Origin: Clostridium cuniculi
Lineage (GTDB): Bacteria > Bacillota > Clostridia > Clostridiales > Clostridiaceae
Assembly (NCBI RefSeq): GCF_004353185.1
Contig: NZ_SMUS01000015.1
Span: 1 to 64,000, forward strand
DNA length: 64,000 bases
Reading direction: 5' to 3'
Position numbers and translations under genes: made by a program
The notes under the pieces: model-generated
Told to the model about the DNA's origin: nothing
Databases searched by the model: none
The model's input: only the letters and a program-made list of their open reading frames with translations
Shown here: positions 18,676-25,930 of the stretch, piece after piece
How positions within the stretch are numbered: the first letter of the stretch is position 1
Layout of the letters: each line of letters opens with the position of its first letter

Positions 18676-19407
18676 ATGAAGGAAAGAAGTCTTATAGAAG
18701 TAGAAAATGTAAAAAAAGTATATGGAGATAAATTGATATTAAAAAATATTAATTTAAAGATTGATAAAGGGGAATTTGTTACTATTATTGGAAGTTCAGG
18801 ATGTGGTAAAACTACTTTTTTAAAATTAATTAATGGATTAGTTAAGCCGGATTTTGGACAAGTCTATGTAAATAATTATGATATATCTACGATAGATAAA
18901 ATAGCTTTAAGAAGAGGGATAGGCTATGTAATACAAGAGATTGGATTATTTCCACATATGAATGTAAGAAAAAATATATCGTATATTCCCAATTTAATAA
19001 AAAAAGATAGTAAAGAAAAAGTTGAAAATAGGGTTAAGGAGTTAATAAAAGTTGTAGGATTAAAAGAAGATATGTTAGATAGATATCCAAATGAACTGTC
19101 AGGTGGACAGAGACAAAGAGTTGGAATTGCAAGAGCATTAGCTAGTGATCCAAAGATTTTACTTATGGATGAACCTTTCGGAGCTATAGATGAAATAACA
19201 AGAAGACTTTTACAAGATGAAATATTACGTATATATAAGCAGTTCAATATGACTATTATATTTATAACACATGATATTAAGGAAGCATTAAAATTAGGGA
19301 CTAGAGTAATTGTGATGGATAAAGGTGAGATAGTTCAAAATGATACGCCAGAGGAAGTAGTAAGAAATCCAAAAACAAGTTTTGTTAGAAATTTAATTGG
19401 AGCATAA
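18676..19407 (+). CDS. OpuC-type ABC transporter ATP-binding protein without CBS domains
   Basis: 243 residues: Walker A GSSGCGKT, Q-loop, signature LSGGQRQR, Walker B ILLMDEPFGAID, H-loop FITHD. The characteristic segment GYVIQEIGLFPHMNV places it with glycine betaine/osmoprotectant ATPases. OpuCA proteins usually carry two C-terminal CBS domains (about 380 residues), which gate ionic strength response; this one lacks them. It completes a three-gene importer with one permease rather than the usual two. Confidence 0.9.
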   Translation: MKERSLIEVENVKKVYGDKLILKNINLKIDKGEFVTIIGSSGCGKTTFLKLINGLVKPDFGQVYVNNYDISTIDKIALRRGIGYVIQEIGLFPHMNVRKNISYIPNLIKKDSKEKVENRVKELIKVVGLKEDMLDRYPNELSGGQRQRVGIARALASDPKILLMDEPFGAIDEITRRLLQDEILRIYKQFNMTIIFITHDIKEALKLGTRVIVMDKGEIVQNDTPEEVVRNPKTSFVRNLIGA

Positions 19408-19416
19408 TTTTTTTAG

Positions 19417-19476
19417 AAAGCTTATTTCATAGATAAGTAAACTTTAAATTTTACTTATTATGAAATAGCTTTTTTT
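19417..19476 (+). terminator. Long intrinsic terminator after the Opu-type operon
   Basis: A stem of about 23 bp with two single-base bulges (19417-19441 with 19450-19472) is followed by TTTTTTATTT. Confidence 0.9.
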
Positions 19477-19487
19477 ATTTGGAAAAG

Positions 19488-19521
19488 GTACCTAAAATTA
19501 AAAATATTAATGTATTTAATA
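19488..19521 (+). promoter_or_regulatory. Candidate SigI-type promoter (second copy)
   Basis: GTACCTAA (19488-19495) and GTATTTAATA (19512-19521) repeat the block before sigI with identical 24-base spacing and 30 of 36 bases identical. It lies 64 bases (first box) before the secreted acidic protein gene. Confidence 0.55.
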
Positions 19522-19551
19522 GTGAATAAAGAAATCGGAGGAATTTAAATT

Positions 19552-19968
19552 ATGAAAAAATTAATGATTGGTTTAGTATTAACAGCTGTATGTGGAGTAG
19601 GAGTAACAACTTGGGCAGCAACAAATAATAGGATGATAAATAATGATAAAAGTTATGTAGGAGTTACACCAGTAAATAATACTGCTAATGAAAATATTGA
19701 AGTCTTAAAATCTGAAATAGAAAGTTATATAAATAATAAGTATGGTTCTAATTGGGCAGTAGATTTATATGAAAAGAATGGCGAAGAGTGGGATGATATT
19801 TTAGAAAATGAGTTAGAAGTTCAATTTGGAAAGAAATATGATGATATAATAGAAAATATAATAGAGTTAAAGGAAAGAGAATTAGGTTTAGGCAAGGATT
19901 TAGATGATATATACGATAAGTATGATGATAACTACGATTTTGATGATAAGTATGATGACAATGATTAA
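19552..19968 (+). CDS. Secreted acidic-tail protein, candidate SigI target
   Basis: 138 residues. A Sec signal peptide (about 1-23) ends near TTWAA. The mature part has a helical segment (about 46-105) and an Asp/Tyr-rich tail (DKYDDNYDFDDKYDDND). The family is not recognised. The stop at 19966 interrupts a tail that continues in the same frame for 20 more Asp-rich codons to a TAA at 20029-20031, so the protein has probably lost its last residues by a one-base change. The composition of the tail resembles that of RsgI. RBS ATCGGAGGAA. The upstream block matches that of sigI. Confidence 0.75.
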   Translation: MKKLMIGLVLTAVCGVGVTTWAATNNRMINNDKSYVGVTPVNNTANENIEVLKSEIESYINNKYGSNWAVDLYEKNGEEWDDILENELEVQFGKKYDDIIENIIELKERELGLGKDLDDIYDKYDDNYDFDDKYDDND

Positions 19969-20098
19969 GATGACATGTATGATTATGATGAGGATAATGA
20001 TTTAGATGATATTGATAATATAATATTTTAAGATAGGATACACTATAATAAACGGAAGATTTTTTTATACTAAAATAAGATAACGGATGTGATTTATA

Positions 20099-20566
20099 GT
20101 GGATAAACTTAAAGATATAAATATTTTTAGATGCTATACTTTAGACTATATTGGAAAATATCGTTTTTATGAGGAAGAAGAATTTATAGAAGCTGTTAAA
20201 GATGGAGAATATATTTTAGAAAATCTAAAAGAGAGTAATAGATTTGATTATAATCAAGCATCATACACATTTACTAAGTTTGGAAATATAAGCGAAGGAA
20301 TAACTGAAAAGAATGTTACATTAGAGATAGAAAAAGATAATATAAATGTAATGCTTAATGGAAAAATAACTCATTTAGACTTAATATATAAAATGGAAGT
20401 TAAGAAACTTGAAGATCATTATAGAGTGGCAACAAGAATAAGTGAAAAAGGCGAAAATGTTTCAGCTCTATTATATATTAATCTAAATGATGGTGATGAA
20501 TGTTTAAAAGCATTAGAATCTGTAAAAGAATTTCAAGAGAATTTAAAAAATTCATCTAATAAGTAA
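20099..20566 (+). CDS. Unrecognised cytoplasmic protein
   Basis: 155 residues from GTG 20099, with GGATGTGAT upstream as a modest RBS. No signal peptide or membrane segment. The sequence is charged and looks like a small alpha/beta fold, with strands around YQSTF-like segments (SYTFTKFG) and VTLEIEKDNINVML. No family recognised. It sits alone between the acidic secreted protein and the preQ1 leader. Confidence 0.6.
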   Translation: MDKLKDINIFRCYTLDYIGKYRFYEEEEFIEAVKDGEYILENLKESNRFDYNQASYTFTKFGNISEGITEKNVTLEIEKDNINVMLNGKITHLDLIYKMEVKKLEDHYRVATRISEKGENVSALLYINLNDGDECLKALESVKEFQENLKNSSNK

Positions 20567-20594
20567 ATAATTTAATTGCAAATAAAGTTTAATA

Positions 20595-20623
20595 TTGATA
20601 AATTTTCAAAAAACATATATACT
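20595..20623 (+). promoter_or_regulatory. Vegetative promoter of the preQ1 leader
   Basis: TTGATA (20595-20600), 17 bp, then TATACT (20618-20623). It lies about 35 bases before the riboswitch aptamer. Confidence 0.7.
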
Positions 20624-20659
20624 AAATATGTAAAATTTATATACTCAGAGTAATTCTGA

Positions 20660-20696
20660 GAGAGGTTCGTAACCATCCCTCTATAAAAAACTAGGA
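20660..20696 (+). ncRNA. preQ1-I riboswitch aptamer
   Basis: AGAGG (20661-20665) pairs with CCTCT (20678-20682) to form P1, followed by the hallmark A-rich tail ATAAAAAACTA (20682-20692), which folds back into the loop as a pseudoknot. The order and spacing match the class I preQ1 riboswitch of Bacillus queC leaders. It should sense 7-aminomethyl-7-deazaguanine and control the downstream nucleoside hydrolase and ECF transporter genes. Two terminators lie between the aptamer and the gene. Confidence 0.9.
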
Positions 20697-20783
20697 CCCC
20701 TAATAAACTTTAAGTTTCTTAAAGATGTTAGGATAATTTTGTTGTGAAAATTTCAATAAAATAATACTAGATTTTAATATATG

Positions 20784-20815
20784 AGGGAGCTATTAAGTAT
20801 AGCTCCCTTTATTTT
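20784..20815 (+). terminator. Leader terminator 1 in the preQ1-controlled operon
   Basis: A 10-bp stem (20784-20793 with 20799-20808), rich in G/C, is followed by TTTATTTT. It stands between aptamer and gene, so it probably belongs to the expression platform. Confidence 0.85.
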
Positions 20816-20820
20816 GTGAT

Positions 20821-20851
20821 GGAATGAACTATAGGTTTATTCCTTTTTTTA
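20821..20851 (+). terminator. Leader terminator 2 in the preQ1-controlled operon
   Basis: GGAATGAA (20821-20828) pairs with TTTATTCC (20836-20843) before a seven-base T run. Together with the first it makes a tandem stop before the nucleoside hydrolase gene. Confidence 0.75.
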
Positions 20852-20898
20852 TTTACTCAATATAAATTTTATATTTATTTAGTAAAGGAGCAGATAAA

Positions 20899-21873
20899 AT
20901 GAAAAAGAAAGTAATAATTGATTGTGATCCAGGTATAGATGATTCATTAGCTTTAATTTTAGCATTGAATTCACCTGAACTAGAAATTGTAGGGATTACT
21001 ACAGTTTCAGGAAATGTTAAAGCAGATCAAGGTGCAAAAAATGCATTAAAGGTATTGAAGATTATGAATAGAGAAGATATACCTGTATATATTGGAGAAG
21101 AGGTTCCATTAGAGAGAGAACTTATAACAGCTCAAGATACACATGGAGAAGATGGCCTTGGTGAAACTAATTATGAAGAGGCAGATGTAAAAATTAATTA
21201 TGGTGGTGTTGACTTCATTTTAGAGAATTCAAGGAAAGGAGATATAAGTGTAATTGCATTAGGTCCATTAACTAATCTGGCAAAAGCAATAGAAAGAGAT
21301 GAAGAAGGATTTAATATGATAAATGAAATAGTTTCAATGGGAGGAGCTTTTAGATCTCATGGAAATTGTTCGCAAGTTGCAGAGTTTAATTATTGGGTAG
21401 ACCCTCATGGGGTTAAAGAGGTTTTTGATAGAAGTAAAGTACCTTTTTCAATGGTTGGATTAGATGTTACTAGGGAAATAATATTAACCCCTAACCTTAT
21501 AGAACTTATTAAGCAAATAGGAGGGGATATAGCTAATTTTATTGTAGATATAACTAGGTTTTATGTTGATTTTCATTGGAAGCAGGAAAGAACTTTAGGC
21601 TGTGTAATAAATGATCCTTTAGCAGTAGCTTATTTTATAGATAGGACTCTTTGTGACGGTTTTACATCTTATTTAGATATAGTCACAGATGGAAAAGCAG
21701 TAGGACAAACTTTAGTTGATGTAGGAAATTTCTATAGAAAAGAGCATAATGGTCGTATATTGACAAAAGTAGATTCTAAAAGATTTATGAAAATGTTTCT
21801 TGAAAGAATATTTCCAGAAAGTAAAAATGATATTGCAATAGTGCTTAATAATCCTAAGTATGGAGTTAACTAA
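20899..21873 (+). CDS. Nucleoside hydrolase (IunH family), probable queuosine hydrolase
   Basis: 324 residues. The N-terminal calcium site motif DCDPGIDDS is the mark of inosine-uridine nucleoside hydrolases, which split the N-glycosidic bond of ribonucleosides; GPLTNLAKAI and the C-terminal NDPLAVAYFID motif also fit. Control by a preQ1 riboswitch and pairing with an ECF S component match the queuosine salvage genes described in Clostridioides difficile, where an IunH member (QueK) releases queuine from queuosine. The substrate assignment rests on context. RBS AAAGGAGC. Confidence 0.85.
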   Translation: MKKKVIIDCDPGIDDSLALILALNSPELEIVGITTVSGNVKADQGAKNALKVLKIMNREDIPVYIGEEVPLERELITAQDTHGEDGLGETNYEEADVKINYGGVDFILENSRKGDISVIALGPLTNLAKAIERDEEGFNMINEIVSMGGAFRSHGNCSQVAEFNYWVDPHGVKEVFDRSKVPFSMVGLDVTREIILTPNLIELIKQIGGDIANFIVDITRFYVDFHWKQERTLGCVINDPLAVAYFIDRTLCDGFTSYLDIVTDGKAVGQTLVDVGNFYRKEHNGRILTKVDSKRFMKMFLERIFPESKNDIAIVLNNPKYGVN

Positions 21874-21903
21874 TTAAAATATAAATAAGTGGGGGATTTT
21901 ATT

Positions 21904-22458
21904 ATGAAAAGAAGTAATACCTTTAAAATTACAATTATGTCTATAGCTGTTGTAATAAATATTGTAGGTGCATTTATTGCTACAACATTAAAATTACCAA
22001 TATTTATTGATACAATAGGAACATTTTTATCTGCATTTTTATTTGGACCTGTTAGTGGAATGTTAACAGGAATGGTAACTTCATTAATTAATGGATTAAC
22101 TTTTGATCCATATTCACTATATTTTATTCCAGTTCAAGCAATTATAGGTTTAATGGCAGGAATATGTTATAAAAAGAATTTATTTAAAGGTAAATTTTTA
22201 ATTTTAGGAATTATAATAACAACTGTAATGGGATCCATTGTAGCATCATTAATTTCAGCTTTTGTTTTTGGTGGTATAACTTCTTCTGGTACTTCTTTTA
22301 TTGTAATGTACTTAAAGGAAGCTGGAGTAAATATAGTAACAAGTGTATTTTCTACACAAATATTATTTGATTTAATAGATAAGGGAATTACAGTTTTACT
22401 TGTATTAACAATACTAAAAGCGTTGCCTGCAAATATAAAGGTTACAAGCCGAGTATAA
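21904..22458 (+). CDS. ECF transporter S component, probable queuosine/queuine uptake
   Basis: 184 residues from ATG 21904 (RBS GTGGGGGAT); the in-frame start at 21889 precedes the RBS. Six hydrophobic segments, with the loop FIDTIGTFLSAFLFGPVSG typical of ECF S components that bind 7-deazaguanines and related ligands. It binds substrate at the membrane and uses a shared EcfA/A'/T module, which is not in this window. The preQ1 leader and the preceding nucleoside hydrolase suggest queuosine or queuine as the ligand (QrtT/QueT-like). QueL, the queuine lyase of the known pathway, is absent from this operon. Confidence 0.85.
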   Translation: MKRSNTFKITIMSIAVVINIVGAFIATTLKLPIFIDTIGTFLSAFLFGPVSGMLTGMVTSLINGLTFDPYSLYFIPVQAIIGLMAGICYKKNLFKGKFLILGIIITTVMGSIVASLISAFVFGGITSSGTSFIVMYLKEAGVNIVTSVFSTQILFDLIDKGITVLLVLTILKALPANIKVTSRV

Positions 22459-22464
22459 GATATA

Positions 22465-22515
22465 AAATAATCATACTGAAATTATATATATGATTTTGGT
22501 ATGATTATTTTTATA
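22465..22515 (+). terminator. Intrinsic terminator after the queuosine salvage operon
   Basis: A stem of 12 bp or more (22465-22476 with 22499-22510), extended by A/T pairs, is followed by TTTTTAT. Confidence 0.85.
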
Positions 22516-22599
22516 TTTTATTGAGATACTATGAATAATCTAATATAATAATGTTAATTAATTTTAAGAAAAAGTAATAAATAAGAAAGATGTGATTAT

Positions 22600-23070
22600 T
22601 TGAGTAATAAATTAAAAGTAGATTTAAGCGATGTAATAGAATGTATAGAATTTGAAGGAGAATTATTACAACATTACTATAATAAAAATACAGGTGTTAT
22701 AATGTATATAGAGGATAGTAGTACTGCGACTTACAAAGCTGATGATATACATAATTTAGATAATTTTGAAGAGTGGGAAAAAGAACTTATACTTTCACTT
22801 CATGATTTTAGGGAAAATCCAAGTGACTATATTCAACTTCCATCTCATGAGGATATTAATGAGTATGGTATGATGATTGAGTTTTGTAATAATATAGAGG
22901 ATATAGAATTAAGGAATAAAATATTAAACAGTAAAGATTCTTTTAGCGAGTTAAGGCAATCAATTGAAAATGAAGGTCTTATTAATGAATGGTATGATTA
23001 TAGAGAAGATGCTGAAAGAAATTTAGCTATTAAGTGGTGTAATGATAATAACATAAAATTTCAATATTAG
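22600..23070 (+). CDS. UPF0158 family protein
   Basis: 156 residues from TTG 22600. Acidic and soluble. The C-terminal signature (LINEWYDYREDAERNLAIKW, then CNDNNI) is the family motif seen in UPF0158 proteins, and the middle IQLPSHEDINEYGMM also fits. Function unknown. The RBS is weak (AAGATGTGAT). It stands alone and is closed by an 18-bp terminator stem. Confidence 0.8.
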   Translation: MSNKLKVDLSDVIECIEFEGELLQHYYNKNTGVIMYIEDSSTATYKADDIHNLDNFEEWEKELILSLHDFRENPSDYIQLPSHEDINEYGMMIEFCNNIEDIELRNKILNSKDSFSELRQSIENEGLINEWYDYREDAERNLAIKWCNDNNIKFQY

Positions 23071-23098
23071 CTTAAAATAGAATTGGGGATAAAAAAAG

Positions 23099-23152
23099 CA
23101 ATGTATCAATATATTTAGATAGATTAAATATATTGATACATTGTTCTTTTTT
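23099..23152 (+). terminator. Strong intrinsic terminator
   Basis: A perfect 18-bp stem (23099-23116 with 23126-23143) with a 9-base loop runs into TTCTTTTTT. Confidence 0.92.
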
Positions 23153-23742
23153 ATTAAATAAATTAACGTATTTTTAGTGTTAATAGAGTATTAAATTTTT
23201 TTAAAAAGAATATTATGCAAGATAGATTGCTAGAAAGTTAAATAGAACTAAAGGAGCAGTTGATAAGAGAATACAAAAATTTAAGCGAGAGGGGAGAATA
23301 ATATAATTAAAAGAAAAAAGTTATAGATAGTAGACCAAATGGAATATTAAGTAGCAGAACAAAGTGAGTAAGTTAATGTGGAATGAGATAGTGGTTTTAT
23401 TTGAAATAAATGTAAATATATAGGGAAATTTATTTATTAAAATGATCAACTTGATTCTTCAAAAAATATAAAAGTTAATATTGATGAATTTATTGATAGT
23501 ATGAAATTCATTAATGAGATGCTAAAAAGTAATAGAGAGTAAAAGTATTATTTAGAGACATATTTTTATATAAAATAAATATTTTAAATTTTAACTAGGT
23601 GAAGATATGAATATCTATAAAAATAGGTTTTTACTACAAAGTTTTAAGTGTTTACAACGAATAATTACTTTTGTAATGAAATTAATATATTATTACAGTT
23701 GAAATATTATGATATAAATAAAAAAATAGGAGGATTAAAATT
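23153..23742. other. 590-base gap with decayed gene fragments
   Basis: No intact gene. Besides the helix-turn-helix fragment at 23225 there is a second in-frame fragment of about 31 codons ending at 23540 (KVNIDEFIDSMKFINEMLK). Both are without start codon or RBS. The stretch looks like the eroded remains of one or more genes, possibly from a mobile element. No terminal repeats or integrase were seen. Confidence 0.45.
23225..23304 (+). pseudogene. Remnant of a helix-turn-helix protein
   Basis: An in-frame stretch reads IARKLNRTKGAVDKRIQK and continues FKREGRI before a stop. This is the look of a recognition-helix region of Myb/sigma-like DNA-binding proteins found on phages and plasmids. There is no start codon, and it is cut by a stop at both ends. 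No other part of such a gene survives intact. Confidence 0.4.
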
Positions 23743-24201
23743 ATGGAGAGTTTATTAATTATGTTATTAATATTTGCTTTTGGAACAATTATATTTGGAA
23801 TAATAACATATGTTTTCATGGGATTATCTTTATTCAGTGCAGCAGAACTCGAAGGAATAGAGAAAAAATGGTTTGCTTGGATACCACTATTAAATACGAT
23901 TATCTTATTAAAAGTTGGAAATAGAGATATAAGGTACATTTGGGTTTTTGTTGGAGTAACAATAGTAAACTTCTTAACGGAGTTTACTGATAGTGGTTTT
24001 TTACTTCTACTAAATATAGCATTAATTATATGGTCTATTGTCATACAGATACAAGCATATTTGGGGATAGCTAATAAATATGAAGTGAAACCAGCTTGGT
24101 TTATTGTAGGAGTATTTATATTGCCTATAATGTTAGTAGCATACATACTTTTTTATAAAAAAGTTAAAAATTTAAAGCTAATAAGAGCAAGTTTAAAATA
24201 A
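23743..24201 (+). CDS. Small polytopic membrane protein, DUF5684-like
   Basis: 152 residues with four hydrophobic segments (about 5-28, 62-80, 86-104, 113-134). The motif KKWFAWIPLLNTIILLKVG is common in small Firmicutes membrane proteins of unknown role annotated near DUF5684; the family label is tentative. AATAGGAGG lies before the ATG. It probably opens a loose cluster with the CPBP protease gene. Confidence 0.7.
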   Translation: MESLLIMLLIFAFGTIIFGIITYVFMGLSLFSAAELEGIEKKWFAWIPLLNTIILLKVGNRDIRYIWVFVGVTIVNFLTEFTDSGFLLLLNIALIIWSIVIQIQAYLGIANKYEVKPAWFIVGVFILPIMLVAYILFYKKVKNLKLIRASLK

Positions 24202-24268
24202 AAGAAAAATATATAACTTTTTCATAATTAATTTTGAATATATAATTATGAAAAATAGGAGGGCTTAA

Positions 24269-24949
24269 ATGTTAAGAAAATACAAAATACAGATATTATT
24301 AATTTACTATTTAGTTTTTATGATAATTTTGATAAATTTACCAATTACAGCAAATATAATGATTTTTATTGCTAAAGATAATGTTATAAAAGCAAGCGAA
24401 TACTTAACAATAATTTTTTATTTTAGCCACTTTATTTTATTTATTATTGGTTTTTTATCTTTTAGAGGAGAAATAAAAATCAAACTAAAAGATTTTGCTT
24501 TAAATTGGAAAAAGAATTTAAAGTATATTGCTATTGGATTTATTTCAATAATAATTGCAAATATTATAGTTGGAATGTTTATACAACAACAGGGAAGCAA
24601 CCAAGAAACTCTTAGTTATATGCAACAAGGATCAGCAAAATTAATGCTTATATGTTTTTATCTTGTAACAGTAATTATTGGACCAATAAATGAGGAATTA
24701 ATATTTAGAAGAATTTTTATTGGAGAAGGTAGAAAATATTTATCAATATTTAGTGTTTTAATTTTATCATCAGTTATTTTCGGATTAATTCATATACATA
24801 ATATTAAAGAAATAATTGTAGTTATACCATATATATGTACAGGTCTTATATTAGGATTCATATACTATAAAAGTGATAATGTTATAACTAGTAGTTTATT
24901 ACATATATTAAATAATTTAATTGGGATAATTATTTTAGCAATTGCATAA
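24269..24949 (+). CDS. CPBP-family intramembrane glutamic protease
   Basis: 226 residues, six to eight membrane helices. The catalytic motifs are present: EELIFRR (EExxxR), FGLIH (FxxxH) and HILNN (HxxxN). Family members cleave or process membrane proteins or peptides, and some give immunity to bacteriocins. RBS AGGAGGG. The target is unknown. No bacteriocin gene is directly adjacent, but a RiPP candidate lies 0.8 kb downstream. Confidence 0.88.
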   Translation: MLRKYKIQILLIYYLVFMIILINLPITANIMIFIAKDNVIKASEYLTIIFYFSHFILFIIGFLSFRGEIKIKLKDFALNWKKNLKYIAIGFISIIIANIIVGMFIQQQGSNQETLSYMQQGSAKLMLICFYLVTVIIGPINEELIFRRIFIGEGRKYLSIFSVLILSSVIFGLIHIHNIKEIIVVIPYICTGLILGFIYYKSDNVITSSLLHILNNLIGIIILAIA

Positions 24950-24986
24950 ATAATGATTGGTTATATAAATAAAGGAGTGATTTTAA

Positions 24987-25298
24987 ATGATTATATTGAC
25001 AATTGATAATATACCAGGAAAAGAAATAAAAGAGATTAAGGGATTAGTAAAGGGAAGTACTATAAGATGCAAACATATAGGAAAAGATATTGGTTCTTCT
25101 TTAAAAAATCTTGTAGGTGGAGAAATGGTAGGATATAACGAAATGTTAACTGAAGCTAGAAAAATAGCAATAGAACGAATGATTTGTGAAGCAGAGAAGT
25201 TAGGAGCTAATGCAATTATAGGAATGAGATTAATGTCATCATCAGTAACAACAGGAGCAGCAGAAATGGTTGCATATGGAACAGCTGTATTGGTTTAA
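24987..25298 (+). CDS. YbjQ/UPF0145 family protein
   Basis: 103 residues covering the whole YbjQ fold. The typical blocks are the strand-turn LTIDNIPGKEIKEIKGLVKG, the helix around LTEARKIAIERMICEAEKLG, and ANAIIGMRLMSSSV. These small proteins form oligomeric barrels and are annotated as heavy-metal binding, but the role is not established. RBS AAAGGAGTG; a terminator follows. Confidence 0.88.
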   Translation: MIILTIDNIPGKEIKEIKGLVKGSTIRCKHIGKDIGSSLKNLVGGEMVGYNEMLTEARKIAIERMICEAEKLGANAIIGMRLMSSSVTTGAAEMVAYGTAVLV

Positions 25299-25356
25299 TT
25301 GAAAGATATAAAACATTTATGATCTTATTTAAAAAATACATATATAGTGTTTAATA

Positions 25357-25402
25357 AAAAGAACTCTAATTTAGTATTTTCTAAATTAAAGTTCTTTTTA
25401 TT
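25357..25402 (+). terminator. Intrinsic terminator after the YbjQ gene
   Basis: A stem of about 17 bp with one mismatch (25357-25374 with 25381-25398) ends in a T-rich tail. Confidence 0.88.
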
Positions 25403-25434
25403 TTATAAATAGCGATTTTTTATATATGGAGTTA

Positions 25435-25530
25435 TTAGTCACAATATTCAGCGACTACTGTATCGCCAACTTTTGAGTTCTAGCACTATCTTTGTAAACT
25501 GTTGTGTAAGTTTTTTCTGCTCTAGGTAGA
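25435..25530 (-). pseudogene. 3' remnant of a minus-strand gene, frameshifted
   Basis: On the minus strand one frame reads RAEKTYTTVYKDSARTQK up to base 25470. After a one-base frame change the next frame reads VGDTVVAEYCD and stops at 25435-25437. The peptide joins smoothly, so this is the broken C-terminus of a lost protein. The family was not recognised. No start codon or promoter is visible upstream. Confidence 0.45.
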
Positions 25531-25715
25531 GGGGGGATCTGTCCCTTTTAAATACTTATAATAAATACTGGTCCAATTTATTCAAATATTTTTGTACTAT
25601 TATATATAATTAGTTAAAAATACTAAAAAGTTTTTTATAACATAAAAAATGGTTTTTACAACATATACTGTCTTTATTAAAAATAAAATTGGTAGAATAA
25701 AATCGTAATTTAACA

Positions 25716-25738
25716 ATACTAATAAATGATATTAGTAT
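25716..25738 (+). promoter_or_regulatory. Perfect inverted repeat in the leader of the peptide gene
   Basis: ATACTAATA (25716-25724) and its exact complement (25730-25738) flank five bases, ending 6 bases before the GGAGGG region of the peptide gene's RBS. It could be an operator or a 5' stabilising hairpin. Confidence 0.5.
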
Positions 25739-25759
25739 AGTTGAAAGGAGGGAAGTTTT

Positions 25760-25855
25760 ATGAAAAAATCAAGAAGAATAGTTGTTTTAGAAAAGCAACC
25801 AATCAATATGAATGAACCTAATTTCTGTTGTGCTTTTACTAGCGAAATAAAATAA
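25760..25855 (+). CDS. Candidate RiPP precursor peptide (31 residues)
   Basis: ATG 25760 is preceded by an excellent RBS (AAAGGAGGGAAG). The peptide has a basic start (MKKSRR), a middle IVVLEKQPINMNEPN and a C-terminal core region with adjacent cysteines (NFCCAFTSEIK). It lies 75 bases before a radical SAM/SPASM protein gene, with a terminator-like hairpin in between, the usual arrangement for abundant precursor and scarce maturase. It is too short to belong to a catalytic family. It could be related to clostridial Cys-rich maturase substrates, but with only two Cys it does not match the known ones. Translation is likely; the RiPP role is inference. Confidence 0.65.
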   Translation: MKKSRRIVVLEKQPINMNEPNFCCAFTSEIK

Positions 25856-25872
25856 TTTAATCTTTATCAAAG

Positions 25873-25911
25873 AAACTCCGTTGATATATATTTAGCGGAG
25901 TTTTGTTTTAA
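25873..25911 (+). terminator. Attenuator hairpin between peptide gene and maturase gene
   Basis: AAACTCCG (25873-25880) pairs with CGGAGTTT (25896-25903), followed by TTGTTTT. It would let only some transcripts reach the maturase gene. Confidence 0.75.
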
Positions 25912-25930
25912 GTTTTTTGGAGGAAATAAA

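Larger units (their letters stand above)
25403..25759. other. Gap before the RiPP candidate
   Basis: Besides the minus-strand remnant at 25435-25530 it holds an unusual G-rich patch (AGGGGGGATCTGTCCC near 25529-25546) and A/T-rich sequence. An inverted repeat at 25716 lies just before the peptide gene. I see no other gene. Confidence 0.5.

Noticed and set aside
20660-20696. Purine riboswitch for the nucleoside hydrolase operon
   Set aside because: None of the conserved purine aptamer loops is present; the P1 stem and A-rich tail fit preQ1-I.
23153-23742. Insertion sequence or prophage remnant
   Set aside because: No terminal repeats, target duplication or transposase/integrase signature; only short coding fragments.
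25529-25546. G-rich patch as a small RNA or quadruplex
   Set aside because: Only one G run; most of it is the minus-strand coding remnant.
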